Under the pieces are notes generated by a model. That model made no database searches. It was not told the origin of the DNA and saw only the letters and a program-made list of their open reading frames with translations. From G963665545 sp963665545 (GTDB lineage Bacteria; Pseudomonadota; Gammaproteobacteria; Xanthomonadales; SZUA-36), in NCBI GenBank assembly GCA_963665545.2, contig CAXXKZ010000016.1, positions 1 through 64,000 on the forward strand: DNA of 64,000 nt, written 5' to 3'. How positions within the stretch are numbered: the first letter of the stretch is position 1; each line of letters begins with the position of its first letter. Both the position numbers and the translations under genes were made by a program. Positions 29,132 to 37,276 of this stretch are shown here, one piece after another.

Positions 29132-29646
29132 TGAGCCGGTTTGCCAAATTGAAGGCTTTGTCAGTTAACGATTGGAAGGCGCTGCTTGCGTCAATGATTT
29201 TGTTGCCATGCGTAGCGGTGCAGCTGCGGTTGTTGGAATATAGCAGGGCTCAGAAGGCTTTTTTACCCGCCATCCCGGACCCACTGTCCATATCTCAAGA
29301 GAACCCGCTTGATGAAGTGCGGCGAGTATCACGACTGGTCGAAATAGCTGCTCATCATGGGTTTTATCATGCGTCCTGTCTCGAGCGTTCATTGGTCCTG
29401 GCCTGGTTCTTGAGACGACGAAACATTCCCTACCAACTTCGTATAGGCGTGCGCAGAGCGCCTGTGAGTGGCGCAGAGATGAGTGCATTTTCGGCCCACG
29501 CCTGGGTCGATTCGAGAGGAATTGTTGTGAATGACGATAAAAATGTCGGTGATCGCTTTTCAGCGTTTGATAGTCGTCCCGATGATCCGAATATACTCGC
29601 GCCAGAGACCTCCAATCTGAAAGCATCGACCAGCCTGGAAGTGTAG
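29131..29646 (+). CDS. Lasso-peptide B2 protein, transglutaminase-like leader peptidase
   Basis: 171 residues of the McjB C-terminal type. The Cys-protease triad can be read as C83 (HASCLERSLVLAWFLRRR), H123 (SAHAWVDSRG) and D135 (VVNDD); the 12-residue His-Asp spacing fits the family. The protein would cut after the leader Thr-x, releasing Gly1 for cyclisation. It is separate from the RRE gene, the split B1/B2 arrangement common outside classical McjB clusters. The frame is intact although the precursor is broken. Confidence 0.88.
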   Translation: MSRFAKLKALSVNDWKALLASMILLPCVAVQLRLLEYSRAQKAFLPAIPDPLSISQENPLDEVRRVSRLVEIAAHHGFYHASCLERSLVLAWFLRRRNIPYQLRIGVRRAPVSGAEMSAFSAHAWVDSRGIVVNDDKNVGDRFSAFDSRPDDPNILAPETSNLKASTSLEV

Positions 29647-29726
29647 TCAGTATTCTGACCCAGGTATTGAATGGCTTAAGTCACCTGTCTTGGTGCACCT
29701 CTTTGTTCGCAGGGCAACAGTAACCA

Positions 29727-30503
29727 GTGCCTTATTATCTTTCCAAAGTGCTGCCCTTGCTGGTAATGCCGGTTTTTATCGCCCTTTGTGCGTCATTACT
29801 GGCCTTGTTCCTGCTGGTTAGGCGAAAGCGCAAAAGCGCCATCATTTGCTTGCTAATTTCAATTCTCGTGCTCTGGCTGGCATCGCTGCCCATTGTTGCC
29901 GACCAATTGCTGTGGAGTCTGGAACGGCAGCATTTGCCAAGGCCGATTGAAGAAATTCCTGCAGGTGACTGTATTGTCGTGTTGGGCGGCGCATTGGGTG
30001 CTATGGGTTATCCTCGCGTGGAAATTGAATTGACCGACGCGGCAGATCGAGTTTACCAGGCTGCGAAGTTGTTTCAATCAGGAAAAGGCAGAACAATTAT
30101 TGTGTCAGCAGGTAATCAGCCATGGGCCCAGGACCGGGTGGCCGAGGCGATCCTGATTCGGGCGCTGCTAATTGAATGGGGTGTGACCGAGGCTGCCATT
30201 GTTTTGGATACGTCCGCCCGGAATACGCGTGAAAATGCGATTTTGGGCGCGGCGCTGATCCGCAAATCCGACTGTCAGTCCAATCTCCTCGTTACATCCG
30301 CCTGGCACATGCCGCGCGCCTTGGCTTCATTTAAAAAGGTTGGGGTGACCATGTTTCCGGTACCTGCAGACGTGCGGTCCGTTCGGGTTTCTGATGCTGG
30401 GATGTTTCGGTTCCTTCCTCGTGCCAACGCTCTGGCCACAACCAGTCACATGCTCCATGAGTGGCTGGGTGTTTGGGTTTACCGGTGGAAGGGATGGAAT
30501 TGA
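29727..30503 (+). CDS. DUF218/YdcF-ElyC family membrane protein
   Basis: 258 residues from a GTG start. There are two N-terminal membrane helices (LLVMPVFIALCASLLALFLL, AIICLLISILVLWLASLPI), then the DUF218 domain: DCIVVLGGALGAMG, TIIVSAGNQPW, DTSARNTRENAIL, LLVTSAWHMPRALASF. ElyC homologues act in cell-envelope carrier-lipid metabolism, but the reaction is not established. It is convergent with the exporter gene downstream. It may not belong to the lasso cluster. Confidence 0.83.
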   Translation: MPYYLSKVLPLLVMPVFIALCASLLALFLLVRRKRKSAIICLLISILVLWLASLPIVADQLLWSLERQHLPRPIEEIPAGDCIVVLGGALGAMGYPRVEIELTDAADRVYQAAKLFQSGKGRTIIVSAGNQPWAQDRVAEAILIRALLIEWGVTEAAIVLDTSARNTRENAILGAALIRKSDCQSNLLVTSAWHMPRALASFKKVGVTMFPVPADVRSVRVSDAGMFRFLPRANALATTSHMLHEWLGVWVYRWKGWN

Positions 30504-30512
30504 AGTTGCGTG

Positions 30513-32178
30513 TCAGGCTGCCGTAATCAGGTCGTCGTGGCCTGGCTCCATTTTCACTACCCGGTCCGCCAGCGCGAGGCTGGCCGGCCGGTGCGTAATC
30601 AGGATCACGGTGCGTTGATGCAACAGTTCGTGACATCCTTCAATGAAGCTACTTTCACCATCCGGATCAAACATTGACGTGGCTTCGTCCAGGATTAGGA
30701 TGCTGGGATTCAATAGTAACGTGCGTGCAAGAGATAGCCGCTGGCGCTGACCGCCGGACAGTCGGATGCCCTGGTCGCCAATGACGGTTTCATACCGGTC
30801 CGGTAGCTGGTCAATGAAATCGTCCGCCCGCGCCGCTTTCGCGGCCGCCATTATGTCCTGGATGCTGCTCTGGTGGCGGCCATAGGCGATGTTCTCCGAC
30901 ACTGTGCCGTTAAGCAACAAGGTGTGCTGGGCCACCAGGCCAATCTGATTGCGCAGGCTGGGGAGGTTGACGTCGCGAATATCGGTGCCATCGATCAGTA
31001 TGCGACCCTGCGTGGGCTCGATGAATCGCATCAACAGGTGGACAAGAGTGGTTTTGCCGACTCCATTTGGGCCGGTCAGCGCTATGGTTTCACCGGCGGA
31101 AACTGTGAGGTTGAGGCGGTCCATCACCTCTGGCCGATCGGGATAAGCGAAACTGACATTTTGGAATTCAATTTCTCATTTGACTTCTTTCATCGGCGGC
31201 AGGTTTTCGCCAACTGGTTCCGGCCGTGCCGCAAATAATTCCAGTAACCTCTCTGCTGCGCCACGAGTTGTCATCACACTGCCGTACACGCTTGATAGCC
31301 CGGAAACCGGGCGGTTGAGTAGCATCGCATACAGCAACAGGCTGACCAGGCTGGAAGCCTCGAGTCTGCCGCTTTCGATATGCCCGAGACCAATCCACAA
31401 AACCAGCAAGAGGCCAACTCCCGCCAGCAGGCTGATGGCGGCCGAGAGTGCAGACTGGATCAAGATTTTTCGCTTCGACCATGTCAACAGATCGATGTTT
31501 CGCTTCTCGAATCGTTGCGCTTCCAGGGGTTCGCGAATGAACGCCTTGATGACGAGTAACAAACTCAGGTTTTCTTGCACCAGTGAAATTGTCGTCGACC
31601 AGGATTTGATCCATGCCGCGGTGATGGGGCGTATGCGGCGTCCGATCAGTTTCATGGCCAGGTAATATACCGGCAGTAGCAGTGCGGCCAGTAAGGCGAT
31701 CGCGGGGTCCAGCCAAAACATCATGAAGAAGGCGCCCAAAAAAGTAGCGACCAGCGGCAGCAGCTGCACGAGCGTGTTGGTGACGAAATTGCTGATGTGC
31801 CTGGAGTCATTGCTTGCTCAGCAGGGTCAACATATCCCCTTGCTTTCTTTCCTGGCTGTAGGATATCGGTAGCATTTGCAGGTGCTGGTAGACGCGGGTG
31901 CGCAACCTGGCTGCCATGGTTGCGCCTGTGGTGCCGATCAGGTACTTGGTGGCGAAGCCGAGCAGGCTTCTTACTGTCATTACGACCAACCAGACGACTA
32001 GAATTTGGCGGATCGAATTGAACATTGCGTCAGGCTCGCCCAATACCGCTCCCGTCAATTGGCCGGCAAGCCAGGGGGTGGCGAGAGAAACGGCACTTTG
32101 CACCAGCAACAGCGCCATGATCGCCACTAGAGTGTTGCGGTGAGGGGTTACATATTTGAGCAGGACGGAGAATTTCAC
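30513..32178 (-). pseudogene. ABC exporter (membrane plus ATPase domains), probable lasso-peptide transporter, disrupted
   Basis: It starts at 32178 (MKFSVLLKYVTPHRNTL). The membrane domain includes YSQERKQGDMLTLLSKQ, then after one extra base near 31807 continues DSRHISNFVTNTLVQLLPL. An in-frame TGA lies at 31176-31178 (MKEVK-stop-EIEFQNVSFAYPDRPE). The ATPase domain has Walker A GPNGVGKTT, signature LSGGQRQRLSLARTLL, Walker B SILILDEATS and the H-loop ITHRPAS. The order is that of MsbA/McjD-type half-transporters. Two lesions mean no full-length protein. Two RNA-level fixes would be needed, so it is called a pseudogene. Confidence 0.8.
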
Positions 32179-32337
32179 GAGGGTGATTTTGTTGCTCAGG
32201 GCACGCGTATTAGAAACGACAATAATAATTGCTACCGCGATGTGAGTGGAGAATTTTGTCTATTACAGGACAGTGAAAGTGCCTTTCGCCGAACCTTGTC
32301 GCTGAAATCATTTTCCTGTTCGGGGCCAAGGGGGAGA

Positions 32338-32679
32338 TTATCTGAGCAGTCGGTCAATTTTGGCCGCGCAAATAAAGTCATTCTCACTCAATCCACCTAT
32401 GGCATGGGTGGTGTAGACCACGTCACAAAATTTGTAGCTGGCTGAAAAATCAGGGTGGTGATCTTCGCGGTTGGCGATCCACGCCATGGCGTTGATGAAT
32501 GCCATGGTTTGGTAAAAGTTTTTGAATTCAAAGCGGCGGCTGATGCTCAGGCCGTCTTCGGCCAGAGACCAGTTTGGCGTCTGCTGCAGTAGTTCGCCGG
32601 CATCGCGTGGTGTGAGGGGTGCGACGCCGCCTTCGCAGGGTTTGCAGGACTTGTCTGTCAATTCGCAGATCTGTGTCAT
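32338..32679 (-). CDS. phhB: Pterin-4a-carbinolamine dehydratase
   Basis: 113 residues. Dehydrates 4a-hydroxytetrahydrobiopterin formed by aromatic amino acid hydroxylases. The family core is plain: NWSLAEDGLSISRRFEFKNF, AWIANREDHHPDFSASY with the catalytic H-H-P-D region, and THAIGGLSENDFICAAKIDR. The N-terminal 30 residues with several Cys (CELTDKSCKPCEG) are also usual in this subfamily. It marks the start of the intact part of the window. Confidence 0.93.
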   Translation of the reverse strand: MTQICELTDKSCKPCEGGVAPLTPRDAGELLQQTPNWSLAEDGLSISRRFEFKNFYQTMAFINAMAWIANREDHHPDFSASYKFCDVVYTTHAIGGLSENDFICAAKIDRLLR

Positions 32680-32954
32680 ACCGATATTCCTGGCTGTTGG
32701 TTGTTGGATATTGGCTATGGGCTACATCTTACGCCGTTTCTGCACTGATAATTTCAATAAATTCAAGCGGGTCTCTGGATGAGCAGATTGAGAGCTGGCG
32801 GTGCTGGATGTGCTTGTAGCGAGACCGATTAAGAGCCGAAGGAATTTTTCGTTGAATTGAATTAGTTAGAAAATTATTCCAATAACTTGCTTTAAACAGA
32901 TGGCTAGTGGTATAGAGGTTTCGTCAAAAGGAATTTGACGCTAAGAAAATTTCG

Positions 32955-33416
32955 ATGGATAGGACAGACTACAAGATCCTTGCGGAGTTGCAGGCCGACG
33001 GCACGCTCTCCAGCCAGGCTCTCGCCGAAAAGGTTGGTTTGTCTACGTCGCCTTGCTGGCGACGGGTTCGAAAGCTGGAAGAAGACCGGGTCATTTCTAC
33101 CACAGTAGCGATACTGGATCCGGAGAAGATTGGGCTAGATGTCATCGCCATAGCGGTGGTGACTTTGGAGGACCGGCACCCTGCTTCGATCAGGGAATTC
33201 GACAAGATGGTTTCCAACCGGCCCGAGATTCTGGAAAGTTATGCCATGAGCGGCAAGCACGATTACTACTTGAAGGTAGTGTGCTCAAGCATCAAGGCGT
33301 ACGAGGCACTGCTACGCGAGTACGTTATGCCCTGCAGAGCAGTCGACAAGGTACGGACGAGTTTCGTACTGCGCAGTGAGAAAGACACCACCGCGTTGCC
33401 GTTGCCAGAAAAATAA
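32955..33416 (+). CDS. Lrp/AsnC-family transcription regulator
   Basis: 153 residues. An N-terminal helix-turn-helix (DYKILAELQADGTLSSQALAEKVGLSTSPCWRRVRKLEEDRVI) is followed by a RAM/ACT ligand-binding domain (GLDVIAIAVVTLEDRHPASI, PEILESYAMSGKHDYYLKVV). Length and layout are standard. It is divergent from phhB, which suggests control of aromatic amino acid metabolism, but this is only a neighbourhood argument. Confidence 0.92.
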   Translation: MDRTDYKILAELQADGTLSSQALAEKVGLSTSPCWRRVRKLEEDRVISTTVAILDPEKIGLDVIAIAVVTLEDRHPASIREFDKMVSNRPEILESYAMSGKHDYYLKVVCSSIKAYEALLREYVMPCRAVDKVRTSFVLRSEKDTTALPLPEK

Positions 33417-33424
33417 CCCGCTTG

Positions 33425-34026
33425 ATCGGGGCCCGTTTGCAGAAACGGGAAAAGGCAAGAGCTGGAGTTGGAGAGGACACCAGTTTCCCAGAGATGGGAT
33501 TAAAGCAACGGACTTGCAGGTGGCGACCAGGGAAGGTCTCAGATTGAGTACAGGCGTAGGGCAGCCAGGCAGGTTGTCGACCCACAAGAGATGCGGGACG
33601 CCTGAGGAAAGTATGGAGTGGTGTAGCCAGGGAGGCTACTTAGCTTCCAGGGACGGATCTTTTGGAGTGCGATGACCAGGGAGGTTGCCCAAAACGCGAT
33701 AGCGTATCCAGGGATGGATATTTTGTGATACCACGGCCAGGGAGGCCGTGCAACTCACCAGGGAAGGTCCTTTTTCGGGGAACACCAGCACTTGAGGGGG
33801 TCCTTCAAGGAAAGTGTTCCATTAGGGGTTCGGGTGGCGCAGCCAGAGGATGGCTACGATGGCCAGGGAGGGCTGGCCTCACCCCCGAACTGAGCGGAGC
33901 CTGCGGACTGCTTTTAGGGCACAGCCCGAATGTGGTCGGGAGTCTCCAACAAGAGAGTAAGTGCGCTGCTGCTAAGGCGTACCTATCATCCAACGAAATT
34001 ACCGGGGAATTTCCCCGGTTTTTTTT
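33425..34026 (+). ncRNA. CsrB/RsmZ-like regulatory RNA (GGA-rich)
   Basis: No convincing gene lies here. The sequence CCAGGGA followed by NGG occurs eight times (33527, 33627, 33647, 33676, 33708, 33737, 33758, 33863). Several lie in small hairpins, for example CGGCC-AGGGA-GGCCG at 33735-33749 and GCC-AGGGA-GGC at 33626. CAGGGA fits the CARGGA consensus bound by CsrA/RsmA, and further GGA triplets are spread through the segment. It ends in a strong intrinsic terminator at 34001-34026. The 5' end is not known: the first dense motifs start near 33527, and a hairpin sits at 33438-33455. The RNA would sequester CsrA. The spurious open frames across it have no protein-like content. Confidence 0.62.
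34001..34026 (+). terminator. Intrinsic terminator of the GGA-rich RNA
   Basis: A perfect palindrome (ACCGGGGAA / TTCCCCGGT, 34001-34019) is followed by a run of T to 34026. Confidence 0.85.
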
Positions 34027-34036
34027 CCATCCGCGT

Positions 34037-34306
34037 CATCCCGGGCTTGACCCGGGACCCATAGTGCGCGTCACCCCAGGTCATCCCGGGCTTGACCCGG
34101 GACCCATAGTGCGCGTCACCCCAGGTCATCCCGGGCTTGACCCGGGACCCATAGTGCGCGTCACCCCACGTCATTCCGGGCTTGACCCGGGACCCATAGT
34201 GCGCGTCACCCCAGGTCATCCCGGGCTTGACCCGGGACCCATAGTGCGCGTCACCCCGCCTCATCCCGGGCTTGACCCGGGACCCATAGTGCCTCGGCAA
34301 TGAAAT
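34037..34306. repeat. 45-bp tandem repeat, about six units
   Basis: Units start at 34037, 34082, 34127, 34172, 34217 and 34262. Each begins CATCCCGGGCTTGACCCGGG and continues ACCCATAGTGCGCGTCACCC. The unit contains the palindrome CCCGGGCTTGACCCGGG. The sixth unit runs into the MITE-like body below. Its translation is open on both strands because the unit is a multiple of three; I do not regard this as coding. Confidence 0.9.
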
Positions 34307-34580
34307 CACTGCGCAACGGTCACATCAGCCATTCATCGAGCTGACCGGCGTTCATTCTACCCAACCAACACCCAATAGGTCCCGGATCGCGCTGCGCTTG
34401 TCCGGGATGACGATACTCGTCACTTGTACGGGATGACGATACTCGTCACTTGTCCGGGATGACGATACTCGTCACTTGTCCGGGATGACGATACTCGTCA
34501 CTTGTCCGGGATGACGGTGCATTTGCCCAGCGCTTTTCCCGTGCTCCACTCCTCGTCACTTGTCCAGGATGACGGTGCAT
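34262..34580. repeat. Dispersed MITE-like intergenic repeat, copy A, with 26-bp tandem units
   Basis: The body runs from CATCCCGGGCTTGACCCGGG through AACGGTCACATCAGCC and ends TTGTCCGGGATGACG, so the ends are inverted repeats of CGTCATCCCGG. The right end is expanded into 26-bp units (CTTGTCCGGGATGACGATAC and onward) starting at 34397, 34423, 34449, 34475 and 34501. Confidence 0.85.
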
Positions 34581-34591
34581 TTGGAAAATCT

Positions 34592-34900
34592 TTATTCCGA
34601 GGTTTCGCGCACAAGTCCGGGATACAAATCCTCCCACAGCGGGTTCATTTTTTGGATCAGTTCAATCTTCCAGGTTCTGCGCCAATTCTTCAGCTGTTTT
34701 TCGCGGCTGATGGCGGAATACATACAACCTGCGATTTCGTAATAGACTAGGCGTTTGACGCCGTATTTTCTGGTGAACCCATCTACCATGCCTGCTCGAT
34801 GCTGCGCGACGCGTCGCTGGCCAGAATATAGACACAAGGTAGTTTCTCCATGATGCAAATTTGGCATAACCGGGCTGTACCATGCGTAAGCTTTTGGCAC
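34592..34900 (-). pseudogene. GIY-YIG endonuclease-like protein (UPF0213 type), degenerate
   Basis: The C-terminal two thirds are well conserved: GMVDGFTRKYGVKRLVYYEI, a SAISREKQLKNWRRTWKIEL segment and NPLWEDLYPGL, which are family landmarks. The N-terminal part that should carry GIY...YIG reads AWYSPVMPNLHHGETTLCLYSG, apparently after small indels (the natural order would be YxxxM...TLYIGVT). The catalytic region is therefore probably lost. It lies between two copies of the intergenic repeat. Confidence 0.6.
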
Positions 34901-34928
34901 GGCATCATGTCAGCAAAGCGAACGGGTC

Positions 34929-35420
34929 ATATCAGCCATTCATGGAGCTGACCGGCGCTCATTCTACCCAACACCGAATAGGTCCCGGATCGCGCTACGC
35001 TTGTCCGGGATGACGATACTCGTCACTTGTCCGGGATGACGGTGCATTTGCCCAGCGCTCATCCGCGTCATCCTGGGCTTGACCCGCCGTCATCCCGGGC
35101 TTGACCCGCCGTCATCCTGGGCTTGACCCGCCGTCATCCTGGGCTTGACCCGCCGTCATCCCGGGCTTGACCCGCCGTCATCCTGGGCTTGACCCGCCGT
35201 CATCCCGGGCTTGACCCGCCGTCATCCCGGGCTTGACCCGCCGTCATCCCGGGCTTGACCCGGGACCCATTGTGCCTCGGCGGTGTTATCACTTCGAAAC
35301 GGTCACATCAGCCATTCATGGATCTGACCAGCGTTAGTTCTATCCAACACCCAATAGGTCCCGGATCGCGCTGCGCTTGTCCGGGATGACGATACTCGTC
35401 ACTTGTCCGGGATGACGGGG
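34929..35420. repeat. Dispersed MITE-like repeat, copy B, with nine 22-bp tandem units
   Basis: A partial body (34929-35055) is followed by nine 22-bp units (CGTCATCCCGGGCTTGACCC, with C/T variation) starting at 35066 and spaced 22 to 35242, then a full body ending near 35417 in CCGGGATGACG. The same inner segment (GGTCACATCAGCCATTCATG) occurs in all copies. Confidence 0.85.
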
Positions 35421-35531
35421 GTGTGAAAATTCGCGCCAAAACAGCACCATGGTTGACATTCACCCACCTCAAAAGGATAATTCGCTGCCCTCGCGATATG
35501 GCGTATCGCCGAGCCTCCAGTTTCAATACGC

Positions 35532-35608
35532 GCGCCCGTAGCTCAGTTGGATAGAGTGTCTGGCTACGAACCAGAAGGTCGGGAGTTCGAATCTCTCCGG
35601 GCGCGCCA
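35532..35608 (+). tRNA. tRNA-Arg (ACG)
   Basis: A 77-base cloverleaf. The acceptor stem GCGCCCG pairs with CGGGCGC and an encoded CCA follows. The anticodon loop reads CTACGAA (anticodon ACG). The T-arm contains GTTCGAATC. Confidence 0.95.
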
Positions 35609-35756
35609 ATTTGAAGGGGTGCATACCGGTCACATGGTTTACACCTTATTCCGGCGGTATGAGCTGTAAGCTATGTGTCAAAAGCACATATAAGATGCAG
35701 ATTACTGCGCCCCAATGTTCTGCTACAGTGCGCAATGATAAAATTTAGTGATCGCC

Positions 35757-36254
35757 ATGCTCAGTGAAAAACTCATCAAAGCCCCAAGCAAATTGGGCGG
35801 CTATGGAAATTTTGCCCGGGTGCCAATAGACACTGGTGAATTGCTCTGGCGCCACGACCCGAACACCGAAAAGTACGATCCCCGATTTCCGGAAAAACTG
35901 CCTGCCACTTATCGGATTGGGGACCGCTACTACGCCGATTTGGGTGATGCGCATTTCACCAATCATAGTTGCGATCCCAACTCCTGGTTCGTCGACGACT
36001 ACGCCATCGTGGCCCGACGCGACATCAATGCAGGTGAAGAGGTTACGTACGATTATTCGTTCGCAGAAATCCCTGCTGTCGACAGTGACAAGCCTTGGGT
36101 GAGGAAATGGGATTGCAATTGCGGGGCCGATGATTGCCGCGGGAGAATTGGAAGCGCAGATTTACTCAACCCGGTATTGCTAAAGCGCTACGAAAATCAC
36201 ATCCCTTCGTGGGCCCTCGAGTGCATAGAGGTGCACAGGCGTCTGCAGCTATGA
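35757..36254 (+). CDS. SET-domain protein
   Basis: About 165 residues. SET-domain landmarks are SKLGGYGNFARVPIDTGE at the start, FTNHSCDPNSW (SAM/lysine pocket) and AGEEVTYDYSFAE (catalytic Tyr), then a post-SET-like Cys cluster (WDCNCGADDCRG). This is the architecture of protein lysine methyltransferases; bacterial members are poorly characterised. An upstream in-frame GTG at 35748 is possible. It is alone between two tRNA genes. The target protein is unknown. Confidence 0.87.
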   Translation: MLSEKLIKAPSKLGGYGNFARVPIDTGELLWRHDPNTEKYDPRFPEKLPATYRIGDRYYADLGDAHFTNHSCDPNSWFVDDYAIVARRDINAGEEVTYDYSFAEIPAVDSDKPWVRKWDCNCGADDCRGRIGSADLLNPVLLKRYENHIPSWALECIEVHRRLQL

Positions 36255-36365
36255 TTAGTTTCCGCCCAAGGCACGTGCTGGAAGACCCTGGTACTCAGCT
36301 TTGATTGCCAACAGAGGGGCAGCTTTAGCGAGCGCAGCCTCGACGATGGTGGGTGAGGTTGTCAT
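36255..36365 (-). CDS. Possible small ORF, unknown
   Basis: A 36-codon frame from the ATG at 36365 reads MTTSPTIVEAALAKAAPLLA, then a short Gly/Ala-rich end and TAA. Codon usage resembles that of a real gene, but no ribosome site is obvious and the length is minimal. It could be the 5' remnant of a longer gene. No other gene was seen between 36255 and 36450. Confidence 0.25.
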   Translation of the reverse strand: MTTSPTIVEAALAKAAPLLAIKAEYQGLPARALGGN

Positions 36366-36450
36366 CTGTAATTCTGGCTTTGGAGTTTGGTCTTCGTACA
36401 GTTGACGAGTGCAACTGAACTCCGTAACATTGCCCGGCTGAATTCCTTGT

Positions 36451-36527
36451 CGGGGTGTAGCGCAGCCTGGTAGCGCAACTGCTTTGGGAGCAGTGGGTCG
36501 GGAGTTCGAATCTCTCCACCCCGACCA
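36451..36527 (+). tRNA. tRNA-Pro (TGG)
   Basis: A 77-base cloverleaf. The acceptor CGGGGTG pairs with CACCCCG and ends in encoded CCA. The anticodon loop is TTTGGGA (anticodon TGG). Confidence 0.95.
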
Positions 36528-36695
36528 TTTTCTTGTTTTCCGTCTTTTGGAGCCCTACGCTTCGTGACATAAGTGCATCCTGCACGGCGTCACTCCCGGC
36601 CATCCATGGCCTGCGTGACATAAGTGCATCCTGCACAAACGCGCTTGAAGCGTGACGGTTGTGAAAGGCAGGAGTATTATTGCCGGCTGATGTTT

Positions 36696-36780
36696 GCGCT
36701 CGTAGCTCAACCGGTGAATATCGAATAATGGGCATCGGCCTTCTAAGCCGAGGGTTGCAGGTTCGAGTCCTGCCCGGGTC
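36696..36780 (+). pseudogene. Pseudo-tRNA-Arg (TCT), altered D-arm and acceptor
   Basis: The anticodon arm and T-arm (CGGCCTTCTAAGCCG ... GGTTCGAGTCCTGCC) are identical to the genuine tRNA at 36885. The D-arm is enlarged (CTCAACCGGTGAATATCG) and the acceptor end no longer pairs. It is part of a tandem duplication with the region to its right. Confidence 0.75.
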
Positions 36781-36884
36781 ACTCCCGGCCATCCTTGGCC
36801 TCCGCGACATAAGTGCATCCTGCACAAACGCGCTTGAAGCGTGACGGCTGTGAAAGGCAGGAGTATTATTGCCGGCTGATGTTT

Positions 36885-36961
36885 GCGCCCGTAGCTCAAT
36901 CGGATAGAGCATCGGCCTTCTAAGCCGAGGGTTGCAGGTTCGAGTCCTGCCGGGCGCGCCA
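36885..36961 (+). tRNA. tRNA-Arg (TCT)
   Basis: A 77-base cloverleaf. The acceptor GCGCCCG pairs with CGGGCGC, followed by G and CCA. The anticodon loop is CTTCTAA (anticodon TCT). This is the only intact member of three similar copies here. Confidence 0.95.
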
Positions 36962-37002
36962 GTTGTTTTGGCGCTGGAGTGAGATGCTCTATCCGGCTGA
37001 GC

Positions 37003-37083
37003 TGAAGGCTCAACCGGTGAATATCGAATAATGGGCATCGGCCTTCTAAGCCGAGGGTTGCAGGTTCGAGTCCTGCCGGGGTC
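37003..37083 (+). pseudogene. Second pseudo-tRNA-Arg (TCT) copy
   Basis: The same enlarged D-arm (CTCAACCGGTGAATATCG) and intact anticodon and T arms as the copy at 36696, but with a different 5' side. Just upstream (36983-37003) is an inverted piece of the tRNA D-arm (GATGCTCTATCCGGCTGAGC). Confidence 0.72.
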
Positions 37084-37190
37084 GCTCCCGGCCATCCATG
37101 GCCCACGCGACATAAGCGCTTCCTGCGCAAACGCGCCAGAAATGGGTGACGGCGAAGGGGCGGGGCGGTAAAATAGTTGTTGAATCAATG

Positions 37191-37266
37191 GTGGGCGTAG
37201 CTCAGTTGGTAGAGCTCCGGATTGTGATTCCGGCGGTCGTGGGTTCGAGCCCCATCGTCCACCCCA
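37191..37266 (+). tRNA. tRNA-His (GTG)
   Basis: A 76-base cloverleaf. The acceptor GTGGGCG pairs with CGTCCAC and CCA is encoded. The anticodon loop is TTGTGAT (anticodon GTG). Confidence 0.93.
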
Positions 37267-37276
37267 GTTTTTAGAG

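Noticed and set aside
11148..31178. TGA reassigned to Trp or Sec in this genome
   Set aside because: TGA ends several intact genes here, one lesion is TAG, others are frameshifts, and the core half has no in-frame TGA.
33590..33640. RNase P RNA, suggested by GAGGAAAGT near 33604
   Set aside because: The other conserved RNase P segments (e.g. ACAGAA near the 3' end with the matching P4 partner) are missing; the match is a GGA motif of the sRNA.
33662..34309. Open frames on both strands over 33662-34309 with HPGLDPGPIVRVTP-type repeats
   Set aside because: They are by-products of the 45-bp tandem repeat (a multiple of three) and of the GGA-rich RNA. No start signals or protein-like sequence.
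34037..35262. A CRISPR array
   Set aside because: The repeats are head-to-tail or separated by fixed sequence. There are no unique spacers of constant length and no cas genes.
36325..37188. A 287-residue open frame on the minus strand with repeated GRTRTCNPRLRRPM segments
   Set aside because: It is the antisense of the tRNA-Arg copies and the duplicated spacers. The GRTRTCNPRL motif is the well-known false translation of tRNA T-arms.
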